Assembly (NCBI RefSeq): GCF_900166595.1
Contig: NZ_LT745763.1
Span: forward strand, 1,189,761-1,253,760
DNA length: 64,000 bases
Source of the DNA: Virgibacillus dokdonensis
GTDB lineage: Bacteria; Bacillota; Bacilli; Bacillales; Amphibacillaceae
Direction of reading: 5' to 3'
Positions within the stretch are counted from its first letter, which is position 1, and every line of letters begins with the position of its first letter. This document shows, one piece after another, positions 61,903 through 64,000 of this stretch. The notes below the pieces were generated by a model, which worked only from the letters and a program-made list of their open reading frames with translations, was not told the DNA's origin and did no database searches. The translations under genes were made by a program, and so were the position numbers.

Positions 61903-63324
61903 CTATAGAAAGATGATCATTGAAAGTACGAACATGAAAACGACGCCGGAGATCATTGGCACAGATGTACGTTTAATAATGTCTAATGGATCTACTTTTA
62001 ATGTGCCGGCAATAATTAACACAACAGCTGCTACAGGAGATACTGCACGGAATAGGTTTCCAGCAAGTCCCATTGGTATGGAAATAGCGACTGGACTTAT
62101 TCCTGCTGCTTCTGCTAATGGAACCATCAAAGGGATCATTGCAAAGAATAATGCAATACCACTTCCACTTAATAAGACGATAAGCGCAGTAAAAAGCACT
62201 AATATAAGTGGTAAGATAAAATCTAATCCTTGTCCGTGAAAGTTTTGCATAGCCGTCTGTAACGTGTCTAACAAGCCGATGGACTTTAAACCAGTAACAA
62301 ATACGGAAGCAGCAACAATGAGCGCTACGATAGGAATAGCTTTCCCCATCCCTTCGAAAAACTTCTCTGTGTTTGATAAAACCGCCTTATTACCTTTTTT
62401 ACGTATTAATTCACAAACAACAGCGAGGATGAGTGAAAAAAGCACGGAATTTTCTACGCTAAGGGAGATCGTTGCATTTGTAGTCATTTCCAAGATAAAA
62501 GAAATAAGCAAAAGGACAATTGGAAAGATAGGTAGTACTGCATATACAACTTTGAATAATTTACCACCAGTTATTTCTTCTATATTTTCTAATTCCACTT
62601 CCTCTTTCGCTTGAGAAGCTAACGTTTTTTTATCCATCCATTTTTGCCAAAAATAATGAACTATTGCTATAAAAATTAACGTTGGTATAGAGACAATAGC
62701 GTGGTATTGAAACACGTAATCGGTTACAGATAAGTCAGTAAAAGCAGCGAATTTCGCCAACTCTTCCGACACGGCGACGTTATCACTTCCTAATGGTGTC
62801 GGAATTATTGTAGCTGAAGTAGCGATAACTGCAGCTATACTTAGTACCGACATTCCAGCTCGCTTTAACACAGGATATAAAGTAGCCAATAATAAAATAG
62901 CTAATGTGGAAGCGCTTGGAATAACGAGCGATAATAAGTTTCCGAGCAAAAACACTGCTGGAACTAAAAAATAAACAGATTTGATCTTACTAATTGGTTT
63001 TGTTAGAACTTGTACAGTAACGTCGTTCGCACCAATAGAAGACATATATGCTGTATATCCGCCAAGCATGAGAATAATAAGTCCTGCTTTCGTAAAGGTT
63101 TCCTTAAATTGCTGGACAATAACTTGCAATGGGTCTAGTAATGTAGAACCGGTTGTTTCAAAGTCGGCCATTGGAATTTCATTGCCCATACTCGTCCCTA
63201 TAAATATTAAAAGTATACCAATCGAAAATAAAGCGACTTTTATGTCCATTTTCTTTACTAGCATATAAATGACGATAATAACAGCTAGGATTGCTGAGCT
63301 ATACATAATTAAGTTATCTGTCAT
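61903..63324 (-). CDS. DcuC family anion/nucleoside-linked carrier
   Basis: 473 residues, about 12 helices, DcuC/YfcC-like ion transporter superfamily (C4-dicarboxylate type). Motifs: GNLLSLVIPSASTLAILLLA, ATIIPTPLGSDNVAVSEE and SPVAISIPMGLAGNLFRAVSPVAAVV. It lies directly downstream of the nucleoside hydrolase (24-base gap), so it may carry a nucleoside or base rather than dicarboxylate; this is inference from context. Confidence 0.75.
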   Translation of the reverse strand: MTDNLIMYSSAILAVIIVIYMLVKKMDIKVALFSIGILLIFIGTSMGNEIPMADFETTGSTLLDPLQVIVQQFKETFTKAGLIILMLGGYTAYMSSIGANDVTVQVLTKPISKIKSVYFLVPAVFLLGNLLSLVIPSASTLAILLLATLYPVLKRAGMSVLSIAAVIATSATIIPTPLGSDNVAVSEELAKFAAFTDLSVTDYVFQYHAIVSIPTLIFIAIVHYFWQKWMDKKTLASQAKEEVELENIEEITGGKLFKVVYAVLPIFPIVLLLISFILEMTTNATISLSVENSVLFSLILAVVCELIRKKGNKAVLSNTEKFFEGMGKAIPIVALIVAASVFVTGLKSIGLLDTLQTAMQNFHGQGLDFILPLILVLFTALIVLLSGSGIALFFAMIPLMVPLAEAAGISPVAISIPMGLAGNLFRAVSPVAAVVLIIAGTLKVDPLDIIKRTSVPMISGVVFMFVLSMIIFL

Positions 63325-63348
63325 GGTGTTTCCTCCTGTTTGAGTTGT

Positions 63349-64000
63349 TTAGTTGCATTTTTGTAAACTATCCAAAAACCATTGTTTAAATAATTTTTCA
63401 TCAATGTCTAAACAAACGGTCGCATTACTTGGCATATTTAAGTATCCTTTCAAGTCAGTAACAGTACCCCCCTTTGTTAAGGAGCCATTTAGCTCAATAC
63501 CTACATAAGCTTTTTGTGTAGTGAACATCTGTGGACATAGCAAGTAGGCTATAGCACAACTATCATACATTTTTAGTCCAGTTTTCATACTACCACCACG
63601 ATATTTTTGGAATAAATGGTAAATCATATGACCGGTTTCGTTTAATGTTTTCAATTTTTCACTGTCTTCAGGGTAAACGAGTGCTTTCCAACCGACATCT
63701 AATCCAACCATTACAATGGGTACGCCACTGTTAAATACAATACTTGCGGCTTCGGGGTCAGCATGAATGTTAAACTCAGCCATGACTCCAGAATTCCCTC
63801 GCGTTGTAGATCCGCCCATTAATACGATTTCTTTAATATTTGTTTTCACTTCTGGATACAATCTTATAAGTAGTGCAATATTGGTTAATGGTCCAATGGG
63901 TACAAGCGTAATTGGCTTATTGCTTTGAAGAATAGTTTTGTACATCGCGTTAACAGCATGCTCTTTTAATAAGAGATTTTCGTTAGGCTCTGGAAAATTA
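63349..64000 (-). CDS. Nucleoside hydrolase IunH/Rih family (5' end outside window)
   Basis: At least 217 residues, open to the window edge (frame continues as N-F-P-E-P-N-E-N-L... without a start). The HADPEAASIVF and LVPIGPLTNIALL segments are IunH signatures; the Ca2+-binding N-terminal DxDxGxDD lies beyond the window. Cleaves ribonucleosides to base plus ribose. Confidence 0.85.
   Translation of the reverse strand, partial: NFPEPNENLLLKEHAVNAMYKTILQSNKPITLVPIGPLTNIALLIRLYPEVKTNIKEIVLMGGSTTRGNSGVMAEFNIHADPEAASIVFNSGVPIVMVGLDVGWKALVYPEDSEKLKTLNETGHMIYHLFQKYRGGSMKTGLKMYDSCAIAYLLCPQMFTTQKAYVGIELNGSLTKGGTVTDLKGYLNMPSNATVCLDIDEKLFKQWFLDSLQKCN

Noticed and set aside
61913..62614. Long plus-strand frames (108 and 116 codons) opposite the DcuC-like gene
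   Set aside because: Codon shadow of a conserved membrane protein gene; no RBS and no homology.

Overview
The window looks like chromosomal DNA of a spore-forming, moderately salt-tolerant member of the Bacillaceae (Virgibacillus/Oceanobacillus-like). Evidence: low GC, strong AGGAGG ribosome-binding sites, alpha/beta SASP, YhcN/YjcZ/YhaL sporulation proteins, a T-box and a TRAP-type site, and two osmoprotectant import systems (a BCCT carrier and an OpuA ABC system with GbsR-like regulators). Much of the right half is syntenic with the Bacillus subtilis yhe/yha region. The genus is an inference.

Layout: 0.4-3.2 kb nucleoside transporter (CNT) and MATE efflux pump. 3.9-10.1 kb MurG paralogue, a small leader ORF with tandem terminators, the BmrC/BmrD-like heterodimeric multidrug ABC exporter, and a membrane-anchored HtrA-type protease. 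10.3-11.9 kb BCCT betaine carrier. 13.1-14.6 kb SigI/RsgI. 14.7-15.8 kb YhdB-like protein and YhcN-like lipoprotein. 15.9-17.8 kb complete group IIC intron inserted just behind a terminator. 17.9-22.7 kb M20 peptidase, YueD-like reductase, YjcZ-like peptide, an IS30 element and a second methionine aminopeptidase. 22.9-24.8 kb NhaC-family transporter behind a T-box (specifier probably UAC, Tyr). 25.0-25.7 kb broken azlC and an unexplained hairpin-rich stretch. 25.7-32.3 kb CDF efflux pump, IDEAL-domain protein, MerR-GNAT-hydrolase operon, UMF1 transporter, zinc phospholipase-C-like protein. 33.0-38.0 kb fumC, SASP, msmX, PucR-type regulator, yheA.

38.1-59.7 kb is the yha block: yhaR, yhzD, an XRE/membrane pair, yhaQP, yhaON (SbcDC-like, with a LexA-like box), a GbsR-like regulator, a YhaM-like HD ribonuclease, yhaL, prsA, yhaJ, yhaI, then gbsR-like/opuA genes, yhaH, trpP (with a TRAP-like triplet array) and hit. 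The opuA cluster sits where B. subtilis has hpr/scoC. The last 4 kb hold a LacI regulator, a DcuC-family carrier and a nucleoside hydrolase that runs off the window.

The least explained feature is a dense set of intergenic repeats. A long family (about 150-270 bp) and a short two-hairpin family (about 95 bp) occur in about 20 places, sometimes fused. In the short family the hairpin arms differ between copies in a compensatory way, one copy is split by the IS30 element, and one lies between the T-box terminator and the gene it controls. Other points worth checking are the bmrB-like attenuator, a pair of adjacent OpuAC-type binding proteins with opposite domain order, a 44-bp near-perfect palindrome at the opuA promoter, and a double Asn-Pro at the expected RsgI self-cleavage site.
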